NCBI RefSeq assembly: GCF_000763885.1
Contig: NZ_JRKO01000016.1
Span: forward strand, 1-64,000
Direction: 5' to 3'
Origin: Paracoccus versutus
Lineage (GTDB): Bacteria > Pseudomonadota > Alphaproteobacteria > Rhodobacterales > Rhodobacteraceae
DNA length: 64,000 nucleotides
Below the pieces are notes generated by a model that was not told the DNA's origin, made no database searches, and worked only from the letters and a program-made list of their open reading frames with translations. Of this stretch, positions 20,321 through 29,302 are shown piece after piece (position 1 is the stretch's first letter; each line of letters starts with the position of its first letter). A program made the position numbers and the translations under genes.

Positions 20321-20326
20321 TTTCGC

Positions 20327-21673
20327 TCAGCCTGTCTCGTCCTCGGGCGCATCCAGGATCAGCCGGCGGTCTAGCCCGTATTTCTGCATCTTCTCGTAGA
20401 GCGTCTTGCGCGAGATCCCCAGCGTCTCGTAGACCGGGCGCAGCTTGCCGTCATGGGCGGCGATGGCGCCGGCGATCAGGCTGCGCTCGAAAGCGGCCAC
20501 GCGGTCGGCCAGGCGCGCGCCCTGCACCGGGCCAAGCTCGACCCCTTCCAGCCCCAGCACGAAACGCTCGGCCAGGTTGCGCAATTCGCGCACGTTGCCC
20601 GGCCATTCCCGCGCGGCCAGGCCGGACAGGAAGGCGGCGGGGGCCTGGCGCTCGGGCAGGTTGTGGCGGGCGGCGGCTTCGCGCAGGAGCTGCAGGAACA
20701 GCAGCGGAATGTCCTCGCGCCGGGCGGAAAGCGGCGGGACGTGCAGCACGGCGACATTCAGCCGCCAGAACAGATCCTCGCGAAAGCGGCCCTGCGCGAC
20801 CAGCCCCTCCAGATCGGCCTTGCTGACGGCGATGAAGCGCACGTCCAGCGCCACCGGGTCGTTCGAGCCGAGCCGGGTGATCGTGCGTTCCTGCAGCACC
20901 CGCAGCAGCTTGGCCTGCAACTCCAAAGGCATCGAGCCGATCTCGTCCAGCAGCACCGTGCCGCCGCGCGCATGTTCGAACTTGCCGTATCGCGGGCGCA
21001 GCGCGCCGGGAAAGGCGCCGGCCTCGTGGCCGAACAGCTCGGATTCGATCAGCGCCTCGGGCAGGGCGGCGCAGTTGATGGCGATGAAGGGCCGCCCGGC
21101 GCGGGCCGAGATGTCGTGCAGCGTGCGCGCCACCACCTCCTTGCCGGCGCCGGTCGGGCCGATCACCAGCGCATCGGCGTCCGAGGCGCCGATGGCGCGC
21201 AGCCGATAGCGCAGGTCGACCATGACCTGGGTGCGGCCGGGCAGCCGCGCCTCGACATCGTCGCGCTTGCCGGCGACGGCGCGCAGGCGGCGGTTTTCCA
21301 GCACCAGCCCGCGATGGTCGATGGCGCGGCGGATCACCGTGGCCAGCTCCTGCACCACGAAGGGCTTTTCGATGAAATCATAGGCGCCGCCGCGGATCGC
21401 CTCGACCGCCAGCGGCACCTCGGCATGGCCGGTGACCAGGATCACCGGGATCTCGGGATCGACCTCGTGCAGCCGGCCCAGCAGGGTCATGCCGTCCATG
21501 CCCGGCATGCGGATGTCGCTGACCACCGCACCGGCAAAGCCCGGCCCGGCCAGCGCCAGCGCCTCCTCGCCCGAGGCCAGCGGCTCGACGGCGAAACCCG
21601 CCAGCTCCAGCGCCTGGGCGGTCGAGCTGCGCATCTGCTCGTCATCCTCGACCAGAAGCACGCGCCGGGTCAT
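20327..21673 (-). CDS. dctD: NtrC-family response regulator, DctD-like, with GAFPGA loop
   Basis: A 448-residue three-domain regulator. The receiver (1-120) has Asp10, Asp11, phospho-acceptor Asp53 and Lys103. The AAA+ domain (about 145-375) has Walker A GPTGAGKE (172-179) and Walker B LLDEI. The C-terminal Fis-type helix-turn-helix includes LGISRKTLYEKMQKYGLD. The sigma-54 contact loop, normally GAFTGA, reads GAFPGA (219-224), which suggests altered or lost sigma-54 use. Its ATG overlaps the dctB stop by four bases. It probably controls the adjacent tct operon. Confidence 0.87.
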   Translation of the reverse strand: MTRRVLLVEDDEQMRSSTAQALELAGFAVEPLASGEEALALAGPGFAGAVVSDIRMPGMDGMTLLGRLHEVDPEIPVILVTGHAEVPLAVEAIRGGAYDFIEKPFVVQELATVIRRAIDHRGLVLENRRLRAVAGKRDDVEARLPGRTQVMVDLRYRLRAIGASDADALVIGPTGAGKEVVARTLHDISARAGRPFIAINCAALPEALIESELFGHEAGAFPGALRPRYGKFEHARGGTVLLDEIGSMPLELQAKLLRVLQERTITRLGSNDPVALDVRFIAVSKADLEGLVAQGRFREDLFWRLNVAVLHVPPLSARREDIPLLFLQLLREAAARHNLPERQAPAAFLSGLAAREWPGNVRELRNLAERFVLGLEGVELGPVQGARLADRVAAFERSLIAGAIAAHDGKLRPVYETLGISRKTLYEKMQKYGLDRRLILDAPEDETG

Positions 21674-23517
21674 GCGGCGGCCTCGGCAGCCGCGGCGGCG
21701 GGCAGGGTCACGCAGAACTCGGCGCCGGGGTCCATGTTGCGGCAGGCGATCTCGCCGCCGAAATCGCGCACGATATTGGCGGTGATCGACAGGCCCAGGC
21801 CCAGCCCCGCCCCCATGCCCTTGGTGGTGAAGAACGGGTCGAAGATGCGCGCGGCGATGGCCGCGGGCACGCCGGGGCCGCGGTCGCGCACCCGGATGGC
21901 GATGCGGCCCGCCTCGGCCCGCGCCGACAGCGTGATGCGGCGGTTCGCCCCGCCCTCGACCGCATCGGCGGCATTGGTGATCAGGTTCACCAGCACCTGC
22001 TGCAGGCGCGTCGGCCCCGCCCGCAGCGGCGGCAGGTCGGGCGGCACGTCCAGCTCCAGCACCGCGCCGCTGCTGGCCAGCCGGGCGGCGACGATGGTGC
22101 GGGTCTCGTCCAGCAGCCCGGCCAGCGCCACCGCGCCCAGCCGGTCGTCGGGCTTTCGCGCGGCATGGCGCAGGTGCTTGCCGATGGCGGCCATGCGGTC
22201 CACCAGCGCCAGGATCTGGGCGATGTTTTCGCGCGCGCGGGCCAGGTCGCCGCGCTCGATCAGGATGGCGGCGCTGTCGGCATAGTTGCGCGCCGCCGCC
22301 AGCGGCTGGTTGATCTCGTGCGAGAGCGAGGCCGACATCTGCCCCAGCGCCGCCAGCTTGCCGACCTGCACCAGGCTGGCCTGGGCGGCGCGCAGCTCGG
22401 CCTCGGTGGCGCGGCGCTCGGCGATCTCCTGCTCCAGCTGGCTGTTGACCCGCGCCAGGTCGGCGGTGCGCTCGACCACGCGGCGCTCCAGTTCGGCGGT
22501 GGCGGCCAGGCGGTCGGCGATCCGCGCCCGGCGCTGGCGCCACATCATCAGCCCGATGCCGGCGACGGCGATCAGCAGCGCCAGGCTCAGCACCGCCAGC
22601 CGCGCCTCGGACCGCAAGTCGGCGCTGTCCAGCAGCACATGCACGGTCCAGCCCGCCCCCGGCATGTCCTCGGAGGCGGCGATATAGTCGTGGCTGCGCG
22701 CCTCCTCGCCGCCAAGCGCGGGCGGCAGGCGAAACACCGGCGCGCCATGCAGCGCCAGCCGCTGCATCGGCAATTCGGCCAGCGGCGTGCCGGCATAGCG
22801 GCGCGAGGATTCGGTGCGCGCCAGCCGCTCGGGCGTCAGCGGCCGGATGCTGTGGTAAAGCCAGCTCGGCTCCGAGGACAGGAAGGCCGTGCCCTCGGGG
22901 TCGGTCACCAGCACGCGATACTGGTTGCCGCGCCAGGAGGCCTCGATCCGGTCGACGCCGATCTTGACCGCGACGACGGCGCTGATCCGGCCAGCATCGT
23001 CCTCGACCGGGGCCGAGAAGAAATAGCCCCGCACCCCCGAGGTAGTGCCGATGCCGTAGAACCGCCCCTGCCCGCCCGCCATGGCGTCGATGACATAGGG
23101 CCGGTAGCTGAAGTTCTGCCCGACGAAGCTGGCCGGGCCCAGGTAGCCGGAATGGGCGATGGTCTCGCCATCGGGCAGGATCAGGTAGATGTCCGAGGCC
23201 TGCACGGCCTCGTTCTGCTCGGCCAGCCAGCGGTTCGTCTGCCGGCGCAGCGCGGCATTGCCGGGATCGGCGGCAAGCTGGCGGATCAGGTCCAGGTCGG
23301 CGACCAGTTGCGGCACCACCTCGTAGCGCGCCAGGTCGGCGTTGAGCGCGTTCACCGTCAGCCGCAACGCGGTGGTGGCGCGGGCGTGGCCTTCGCGGAA
23401 GTAATGCTGATGCGCCAGCTGCGCCCCCAGCCACAGGACGGCCGCCACGCAGGCCAGGCACAGCGCCAGCGGCCAGCAGCCCGCAACCGGCTTGCGCAAG
23501 GCCGGCCCTATCCGCAT
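21670..23517 (-). CDS. dctB: Sensor histidine kinase, DctB-like
   Basis: A 615-residue membrane kinase. There is one transmembrane segment near 12-34, a periplasmic double-Cache-type sensor region to about 300, and a second membrane segment near 310-330. A coiled coil precedes the H-box SHEINQPLAAARNYADSA. The ATPase domain shows NLITNAADAV, RDRGPGVP, FDPFFTTKGMG and GLGLGLSI. This is the DctB architecture, which senses C4-dicarboxylates in rhizobia; here it may sense the TTT ligand. It is coupled to dctD by ATGA. The start at 23517 is uncertain by a few codons. Confidence 0.87.
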   Translation of the reverse strand: MRIGPALRKPVAGCWPLALCLACVAAVLWLGAQLAHQHYFREGHARATTALRLTVNALNADLARYEVVPQLVADLDLIRQLAADPGNAALRRQTNRWLAEQNEAVQASDIYLILPDGETIAHSGYLGPASFVGQNFSYRPYVIDAMAGGQGRFYGIGTTSGVRGYFFSAPVEDDAGRISAVVAVKIGVDRIEASWRGNQYRVLVTDPEGTAFLSSEPSWLYHSIRPLTPERLARTESSRRYAGTPLAELPMQRLALHGAPVFRLPPALGGEEARSHDYIAASEDMPGAGWTVHVLLDSADLRSEARLAVLSLALLIAVAGIGLMMWRQRRARIADRLAATAELERRVVERTADLARVNSQLEQEIAERRATEAELRAAQASLVQVGKLAALGQMSASLSHEINQPLAAARNYADSAAILIERGDLARARENIAQILALVDRMAAIGKHLRHAARKPDDRLGAVALAGLLDETRTIVAARLASSGAVLELDVPPDLPPLRAGPTRLQQVLVNLITNAADAVEGGANRRITLSARAEAGRIAIRVRDRGPGVPAAIAARIFDPFFTTKGMGAGLGLGLSITANIVRDFGGEIACRNMDPGAEFCVTLPAAAAAEAAA

Positions 23518-23580
23518 CCCGGCCCGTGCATCCAAGGCATGGCTCCGCCCCCTTCCTTCCTCCGCGGCGGAATCTGACAG

Positions 23581-23608
23581 CAAGGCCGGCTGCGCGCAAC
23601 CGGCCTTG
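23581..23608. terminator. Hairpin between permease gene and dctB
   Basis: CAAGGCCGG (23581-23589) pairs perfectly with CCGGCCTTG (23600-23608) around a ten-base loop, 10 bases after the permease stop. No U-tract follows on the minus strand, so termination is uncertain. Confidence 0.45.
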
Positions 23609-23617
23609 TGCCAGGGG

Positions 23618-24940
23618 TCAGGACAGCGCCCGGCGCGCCGCCGCCCGGCCCGCCAGCGCCGCATAGCCCGCCGCCGCGACCAGGAAGGTCGCCGGCGCCG
23701 AAAGCGAGGCCGCCGTGCCGCCGGCGAAATGCAGCGCCAGCCCCGCGCCCGAGGCCAGAAGCCAGGCCCCCAGCCCCGCCGGGTTGACCGCGCGCGCCTG
23801 CGCCAGATCGGCGTCGCCGGCGCCGCGATCCGTCGCGATATGGACCAGCGCGATGCCGACCCAGGCCACGACGAAGATGCCCTGATAGGCCAGCGCCTGC
23901 AGGATATAGGCAAAGACATCGGCCAGCATCAGCGCATAGGTGACGGCGCCGACCACGCAGGCCCAGACCCATTTCGGCAGGTGCAGGCGAAAGACGGTCT
24001 GGGCAAAGCTCTCCATGTTCACCGCGGCGAGGTAATAGTTCGCGGTATTGATCCGGGTCTGCGAGATCCAGACGAAGGCGAGGCCCCCCACGCCCATCAG
24101 CTGCACCAGCGCGAAGACGACCGAGACCTCGGAAACCCCGCCCTCGGTCGGCAGGCTGGCGGCCAGGAAGATGCCGACCAGCCCGTTGAGCAGGAAGGCC
24201 ACGGCATAGAAGGGCGCGCCGAAGTTGATGGTGGCGTGGAAACGCGCGTCCTCGGGCCGGCCGAAGCGGGCATAGTCATAGGTGAACATCATCAGGATCC
24301 AGACGCCCATATAGGCGACGAAGCAATCCCACCAGCCGCCGGCGGGCGCGCCGCCCTGTGGCCCAAGGTTCAGCCAGGCGTCCGAATAGCCGTATTCCGC
24401 CACCGCCAGCACCACCGCCGCGACCAGCCCCAGCAGGTAGAAGGGCAGAAGCACGCCGTTGAACTTGTCCAGCCAGTTCTGGATCGAGCCGAAGATCAGC
24501 GCCACCGAATAGACCGCCACCACCAGCGCCGCCAGCGGATAGGAGATGCCGGCATATTCGCGCAGGGCGACGGCGATCACCGAGCCCTCGAACACCGCGT
24601 AATAGATCGCGGTGGCAAAGAAGATCAGCGTCGCCACCGCCGCCCCGCTGCGGCCCAGCAGGATGCGCGAGAACAGCGATACGCTGAGCCCGGTGCGGAT
24701 CGCGTGCCGCACCAGCACCGCATTCACCGCCGCATAGGCGATGACCGACAGCACCAGCCCGATGATGGCGTTGCGCGCCCCATAGGCCAGCGCCAGCGAG
24801 GCGGCGATGACGAGATAGAACATGGCCGAGCAGACCGACCACCAGGCCATGGTCAGGGGCAGCCGGCCCATGCGCTGGTCGCGCGGCACCGGCCGGTCCG
24901 AAAATTCCAGTTCTTCCGAATTGTCCAAAGATCCAGCCAT
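23618..24940 (-). CDS. NCS1-family permease, probable hydantoin/nucleobase transporter
   Basis: A 440-residue membrane protein with about twelve hydrophobic segments. The N-terminus has SDRPVPRDQRMGRLPLTMAW, typical of nucleobase:cation symporter-1 proteins (CodB, Mhp1 and relatives). MMFTYDYARFGRP near residues 216-228 matches a conserved NCS1 loop. The start at 24940 is favoured over one 18 bases upstream because AGGGAG lies 8 bases before it. It follows hyuA by 89 bases, so the cargo is plausibly the hydantoin or oxoproline-type ring opened by HyuAB. Substrate is inferred from context. Confidence 0.8.
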   Translation of the reverse strand: MAGSLDNSEELEFSDRPVPRDQRMGRLPLTMAWWSVCSAMFYLVIAASLALAYGARNAIIGLVLSVIAYAAVNAVLVRHAIRTGLSVSLFSRILLGRSGAAVATLIFFATAIYYAVFEGSVIAVALREYAGISYPLAALVVAVYSVALIFGSIQNWLDKFNGVLLPFYLLGLVAAVVLAVAEYGYSDAWLNLGPQGGAPAGGWWDCFVAYMGVWILMMFTYDYARFGRPEDARFHATINFGAPFYAVAFLLNGLVGIFLAASLPTEGGVSEVSVVFALVQLMGVGGLAFVWISQTRINTANYYLAAVNMESFAQTVFRLHLPKWVWACVVGAVTYALMLADVFAYILQALAYQGIFVVAWVGIALVHIATDRGAGDADLAQARAVNPAGLGAWLLASGAGLALHFAGGTAASLSAPATFLVAAAGYAALAGRAAARRALS

Positions 24941-24981
24941 GGCTGAAGCTCCCTGCATGATTTTTGTGATTGGATGGGGAT

Positions 24982-25007
24982 GGGCGGGGCCTTGCGCGGC
25001 CCCGCCC
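24982..25007 (-). terminator. Intercistronic GC hairpin between hyuA and permease gene
   Basis: A perfect 10-bp stem GGGCGGGGCC / GGCCCCGCCC with loop TTGCGC sits 22 bases after the hyuA stop. No U-tract is visible. It probably separates expression levels of hyuA and the permease. Confidence 0.5.
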
Positions 25008-25029
25008 GGCCTTGGGCCCGGCCTTGGGA

Positions 25030-27153
25030 TCAGGCCTCGGCCAGCGCCTTGGCCTGCTTGTGCGCCGGCGCCGCGCCGCTGGTCGCGGTCACGACATAGA
25101 CGCCGTTGCCGTCCAGTTCCGCGACCCAGCCCGGCTCGATGACGATGGTGGTCGTCACCTCCTGGATGACCGCCGGGCCGGTGACGACATCGCCCGCACC
25201 CAGCTTGGCGCCGTCATAGACCGGGGTTTCGTGCTTGCGGCCCGAGGCGTCGAAGATCATCTCGCGCGTGCCCGACAGCGCCGCATGGGCGCCTGCACCC
25301 TGCGCGATGCGCATCCGCGCCGGACGCTCGACCGCGCCCGAGACGGCGCTTTCCACGTTCACCACCTCGACCGGGCTGTGCGGCTCGGCATAGGTGTAAA
25401 GCTCCTCGTGGCGGGCGTGGAAGGCGGCCTTGAGCCGGTCCAGCGCCGCCTCGTCGATCGGGAAGGGATCGACGCTGACCGTGCATTCATGCACCTGCCC
25501 GACATAGCGCATGTCGAGGCTGCGGCGGATGCCGATCCGCTCGGGGGCGAAATCGTCGGCCATCAGCTCGGCCCGGCCCCTGTCTTCCAGCCGGGCAAAG
25601 GTCTGGTCCAGGCGCTTGGCCGCCTCGGCCCCTTCCAGCCGCGCGGCGATGGGGGCCATGTAGTTGTATTTCACGTCCGAGATGATCTGGCCGAAGGCGC
25701 AAAGCCCCGAGGCGAGCTTGGAGACCAGCACCTTGCCGATCCCCATCTCGCGGGCGAGCGCGGTGATATGCGCGCCGGTCGCGCCGCCCGCGCAATTCAG
25801 CACGAAGTCGCGCGGGTCGTAGCCACGCTCGACCGAGACGCGGCGGATCGCGTTCACCATGTTGTTGTTGACGATGGTGAACATGCCGTAGGCGGCCGTC
25901 TCGACGCTGATGCCCAGGGGTTCGGCCAGGTGCTTGCGGATCGCCTCGCGTGCCTTTTCGACACCGAGCGGCAGGCGGCCGCCGACCAGCCCCTGCGGGT
26001 TCAGGTAGCCCAGCACCAGGTTGGCGTCGGTCGTGGTCGGCATCTCGCCGCCCTTGCCGTAGCAGGCCGGGCCGGGCTCGGACCCCGCCGATTGCGGCCC
26101 CATCTGCATCAGCCCCATCGAGTCGATCCAGCCGATCGAGCCGCCGCCCGCGCCCAGGGTCTCGACCTGGATCATCGGGATGCCGATGCGATAGCGCAGG
26201 AAGTCGATGTTCTTCGAGACATTGGCCTGGCCGTCGCGGGTCAGGGTGATGTCGAAGCTGGTGCCGCCCATGTCGACGGTGATGATGTCCTTCAGGCCAT
26301 AGGGCTCGCCCAGGTAAAGCGCCGCCCGCGGCGCCGAGGCCGGGCCCGAGTTGATCGCATAGACCGAACGGTCCGAGACCACCGAGCCCAGCGCCAGCCC
26401 GCCGTTCGACTGGAAGTAGCGCACCGGCTGGCGCGCGCCGAGGCTTTGGAAATAGCCGTCCACCGCCTGCACGTAGCGCGACAGGATCGGCGCCAGATAG
26501 GCGTTCACCACCGCGGTCGAGGTCCGGGTGTATTCGCGCAGCTGCGGATAGAGCTGGCTGCCGACGGTCAGCGGCACGCCCGGCATCATCTCGCGCACGA
26601 TCTGGGCAGCGCGCAATTCGTGATCGGGATGCAGCACCGACCAGACGAAGCTGATCGCGACCGACTGCACGCCTTCGCGCAGGAAATGCCGGCAGGCCTC
26701 GCGCAGCTCGTCTTCGTCCAGCGGGGTGTGGACGGCGCCGGTCGAGATCACCCGCTCGCTGATCCCGCGCCGCAGGTAGCGCGGCACCAGCATGGTCGCG
26801 GGCGGATAGTCCGGGTCGTAGCGATAGCCGTCCTCCTTGTGGCCGAGGCGGATCTCGATGCTGTCCTCGTGGCCTTTGGTGGCGATCAGGCCGGTCTTGG
26901 CGCCGGTATGGGTGATGAGCGCATTGAGCCCGACCGTGGTGCCGTTGATGCAGAGATCGGCGTTCGAGACCAGTTCCCGCGGGGCGATCCCCGTCTCTTC
27001 CTCGATCACGGCGAGGCCGTTGCGGATGGCCTGCGTCGGGTCTTGCGGGGTGGAGAGCGCCTTGAAGATGCGCAGCTCTCCCTTGCGGTCGGCGAGGATG
27101 AAATCGGTGAAGGTGCCGCCGGCGTCGATGCCGAGGCGATATTGGTGTTTCAT
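25030..27153 (-). CDS. hyuA: Hydantoinase A / oxoprolinase-family ATP-dependent hydrolase subunit
   Basis: A 707-residue protein. Residues 6-200 are the Hydant_A N-terminal domain, opening with RLGIDAGGTFTDFILADRKG, an acetate-kinase-like phosphate loop. The central Hydantoinase_A domain (about 205-500) contains YAINSGPASAP and TVDMGGTSFDITL. Family members cleave 5-membered cyclic amides (N-methylhydantoin, 5-oxoproline) using ATP, together with HyuB. Related carboxylases also use this fold, so the exact substrate is open. The gene follows hyuB; both lie downstream of a divergent AraC regulator and upstream of an NCS1 permease. Confidence 0.88.
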   Translation of the reverse strand: MKHQYRLGIDAGGTFTDFILADRKGELRIFKALSTPQDPTQAIRNGLAVIEEETGIAPRELVSNADLCINGTTVGLNALITHTGAKTGLIATKGHEDSIEIRLGHKEDGYRYDPDYPPATMLVPRYLRRGISERVISTGAVHTPLDEDELREACRHFLREGVQSVAISFVWSVLHPDHELRAAQIVREMMPGVPLTVGSQLYPQLREYTRTSTAVVNAYLAPILSRYVQAVDGYFQSLGARQPVRYFQSNGGLALGSVVSDRSVYAINSGPASAPRAALYLGEPYGLKDIITVDMGGTSFDITLTRDGQANVSKNIDFLRYRIGIPMIQVETLGAGGGSIGWIDSMGLMQMGPQSAGSEPGPACYGKGGEMPTTTDANLVLGYLNPQGLVGGRLPLGVEKAREAIRKHLAEPLGISVETAAYGMFTIVNNNMVNAIRRVSVERGYDPRDFVLNCAGGATGAHITALAREMGIGKVLVSKLASGLCAFGQIISDVKYNYMAPIAARLEGAEAAKRLDQTFARLEDRGRAELMADDFAPERIGIRRSLDMRYVGQVHECTVSVDPFPIDEAALDRLKAAFHARHEELYTYAEPHSPVEVVNVESAVSGAVERPARMRIAQGAGAHAALSGTREMIFDASGRKHETPVYDGAKLGAGDVVTGPAVIQEVTTTIVIEPGWVAELDGNGVYVVTATSGAAPAHKQAKALAEA

Positions 27154-27191
27154 GGCGGGTTCCATCTGTGGCTGCGGTCCGCGGATCCGGC

Positions 27192-27245
27192 GCCGGGGGC
27201 TTCGCGCCCCCGGACCCCCGCGGGGTATTTGGAAAACGGAGAAAG
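27192..27245 (-). repeat. GC-rich 3'-end repeat, copy 1
   Basis: On the minus strand, starting 2 bases after the hyuB stop: TTTCTCCGTT, then AAATACCCCG, CGGGG, and a 6-bp hairpin GGGGGC / GCCCCC with a GCGAA loop. The same order of elements occurs at 42577-42660 after cobB in the same gene-relative orientation. From memory such elements are common after genes in Rhodobacterales; function is unknown and may include termination. Confidence 0.7.
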
Positions 27246-27247
27246 CC

Positions 27248-28996
27248 TTACGCGGCGCGCAGGCGCGCGGTGGCCGCGTGATCGACGGCAAGGGTCGCGG
27301 CATCGGCGATGACGACGCCGTAGTCGAGCCGCGCCCCCTCCAGGCTGACGAGGCCGTTCCTGACATCCTCGACCACTTTCTCGACCGGGCGCTGGTAGGG
27401 GTTGCCGTAGCCGCCGCCGCCGGGGTTGCGGTTCGCGGCGCGTTCGCCCGGCTGGATGGTCTCGATGACGTTTTCGGTGATGACCTGCGTCTGGCCATTG
27501 CGGGTCACTTCCAGCCGGCCGACCTTGGGCGGGATCAGCGTCGATTTCGCCCCGGCCGCGCCCATGGCCGGGATGCGGCGGCCCTCGCCGAAGGTGACGA
27601 GCGTCATCGGGCTGTCCAGCGGCTCGACCTCCCAGCAGGTGCCCGAGCCGCCGCGGAACTGGCCGGCGCCGCCCGAATCCTGCATCAGCGAATAGCGATG
27701 GATGATGATCGGATAGCTGTGTTCCAGCATCTCGATGTCGCCCGAGGTCAGCGCGCCGAAGCAGCATTCCGGCCCGCAGGCGTGCCAGCCGTCCTGGCTG
27801 GCCGTGGCCCCCGCCCCCGAGATGATCGAGGCCAGCACCATGGTCACGTATTCCTCGTCATGGCGCTTGTCCCAGCCGGCGATGTTGCAGCCGTTGGCGT
27901 GGCCCCAGCTGGCCGAGACCTTGGCGGGTGCGGCCTGTTCGAAGGCCAGCCGCACCGCATCGGTCAGCGTCTCCATCGGCGTCGTGGTGCAGTTCATGTG
28001 CGGCGCCGGGGATTTCGCGTTGCAGAGCGTGCCCCTGGGCCCCATGTCGGTGGTCACGCAGCGATAGAGCCCCTCGTTGTAGGGCGGCGGCAGCTGCGCG
28101 AACATCATCAGCCCCAGGTAGACGCCGGAATGGCTGTTGCCTTCGTAGCTGTTGATGAAATAGGGCACCTGCGGCGGCGAGCTGATGGCGATGTGGCAGC
28201 CGTCGCCCTGGATCGTCACCGTGGCGGTGATGTCCATGTCGCCGAAGCCGTGGCCCGCATCCTCGAGCACCGCCGTGCCGGTATAGGTGCCGTCCGGGAC
28301 CTGCGCGATCAGCTTCCTCATATGCGCCTCGGCCATGTCGAGAAGCTCGGCGATGCAGTCCTGCACCACCTGCTTGCCGTATTTGTCCATCAGCCGGACC
28401 AGGTTGCGGGCGCCGACCTGGCAGGCGCCGATCAGGGCGTTGAAGTCGCCCTCCTGGTCGCGGCGGGCGCGCATGTTGGTCAGGATCAGGTTCATCACGT
28501 CATGGCGCGGCCTGCCGCGGTCCCAGAGCTTGACCGGCGGGATGCGCAGCCCCTCGGCATAGATCTCGGTCGCGTTGGGGTTGTAGCCGGCGGGCACCGG
28601 GCCGCCGATATCGGTCAGGTGGCCCTTGCAGACGGTCCAGAACACCAGCTCGCCCTGGTAGAAGACCGGGTAATACATGCAGGTGTCGATGATATGGCTG
28701 CCGCCATGGGCCGGGTCGTTGTGCAGGATCAGGTCGCCCTCGTGGATGTCGCCCTGGAAGAACTGCGCCACCGATTTCATCGCCGGGATCAGGCTGCCCA
28801 AGTGGATGGGGATGTCCTGGCCTTGCAGGATCATCTCGGGCGTGTGGTTGAAGAGCGCGGTCGAATAGTCATGCGCGAGGTTGAAGACCGAGCTGCGGGC
28901 GGTCTGTTCCAGCGTCAGCGTCATCTCGCGCTGCGTGGTCTCCAGCACGCCGCGCACCACCGAAAGCGTGATGGGGTCGGGTTTGGGTCTGGTCAT
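27248..28996 (-). CDS. hyuB: Hydantoinase B / oxoprolinase-family subunit
   Basis: A 582-residue Hydantoinase_B protein. It opens with DPITLSVVRGVLETTQREM, has the family block near residues 88-97 (LHNDPAHGGS) that continues into HIIDTCMYYPVF, and a C-terminal GGGGYGNPYQRP motif. HyuB proteins act with HyuA in ATP-dependent ring opening of hydantoin-like compounds or in related carboxylations. First gene of the minus-strand run that continues through hyuA and the permease. The start at 28996 matches the usual family N-terminus. Confidence 0.88.
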   Translation of the reverse strand: MTRPKPDPITLSVVRGVLETTQREMTLTLEQTARSSVFNLAHDYSTALFNHTPEMILQGQDIPIHLGSLIPAMKSVAQFFQGDIHEGDLILHNDPAHGGSHIIDTCMYYPVFYQGELVFWTVCKGHLTDIGGPVPAGYNPNATEIYAEGLRIPPVKLWDRGRPRHDVMNLILTNMRARRDQEGDFNALIGACQVGARNLVRLMDKYGKQVVQDCIAELLDMAEAHMRKLIAQVPDGTYTGTAVLEDAGHGFGDMDITATVTIQGDGCHIAISSPPQVPYFINSYEGNSHSGVYLGLMMFAQLPPPYNEGLYRCVTTDMGPRGTLCNAKSPAPHMNCTTTPMETLTDAVRLAFEQAAPAKVSASWGHANGCNIAGWDKRHDEEYVTMVLASIISGAGATASQDGWHACGPECCFGALTSGDIEMLEHSYPIIIHRYSLMQDSGGAGQFRGGSGTCWEVEPLDSPMTLVTFGEGRRIPAMGAAGAKSTLIPPKVGRLEVTRNGQTQVITENVIETIQPGERAANRNPGGGGYGNPYQRPVEKVVEDVRNGLVSLEGARLDYGVVIADAATLAVDHAATARLRAA

Positions 28997-29302
28997 GGCT
29001 TTTCCCTGTCTGGGGCCGCATGGGCGCACACGGGCAGGGCAGCCGGGAATCGGCTGGTCACGGTCTTCTCCCTGCGGCGTGCCGCCTGGCGCGGCATCTT
29101 TTCGGTCGGACCATGGTGCGGCCTGGGCGGCGGCCGGTCTTGGCGCTGGGTGCGGATAAACTTGTCGCCGGGTGCAGTCCTGCCGATCCAAGCGGCAGGA
29201 TCGGCCGCCGCGGCGCAGCCTCCTGCCCGCCGCGCCAGTTTTCTTTTGCCCGATTGCTCGCGGCGCGCTACGAATCGCCCAAGCGATGCGGGGAGGCGCA
29301 TC
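28997..29302. other. Divergent intergenic region hyuB / araC
   Basis: This 306-base gap separates hyuB from the AraC gene. I see overlapping inverted repeats near the regulator: CCTGCCG / CGGCAGG and GCCGATCC (29182-29189) / GGATCGGC (29198-29205). They could form an AraC-type or autoregulatory site. No gene and no clear promoter boxes stand out. Confidence 0.4.

Noticed and set aside
20299..20325. Stem plus T-run read as a plus-strand terminator
   Set aside because: No plus-strand gene ends there; a third copy of the arm sequence 32 bp away fits a protein-binding element better.
26837..29302. Long upstream extension of the AraC frame across hyuB
   Set aside because: The AraC family start and a strong ribosome site are at 29303; the upstream part is antisense to hyuA/hyuB.
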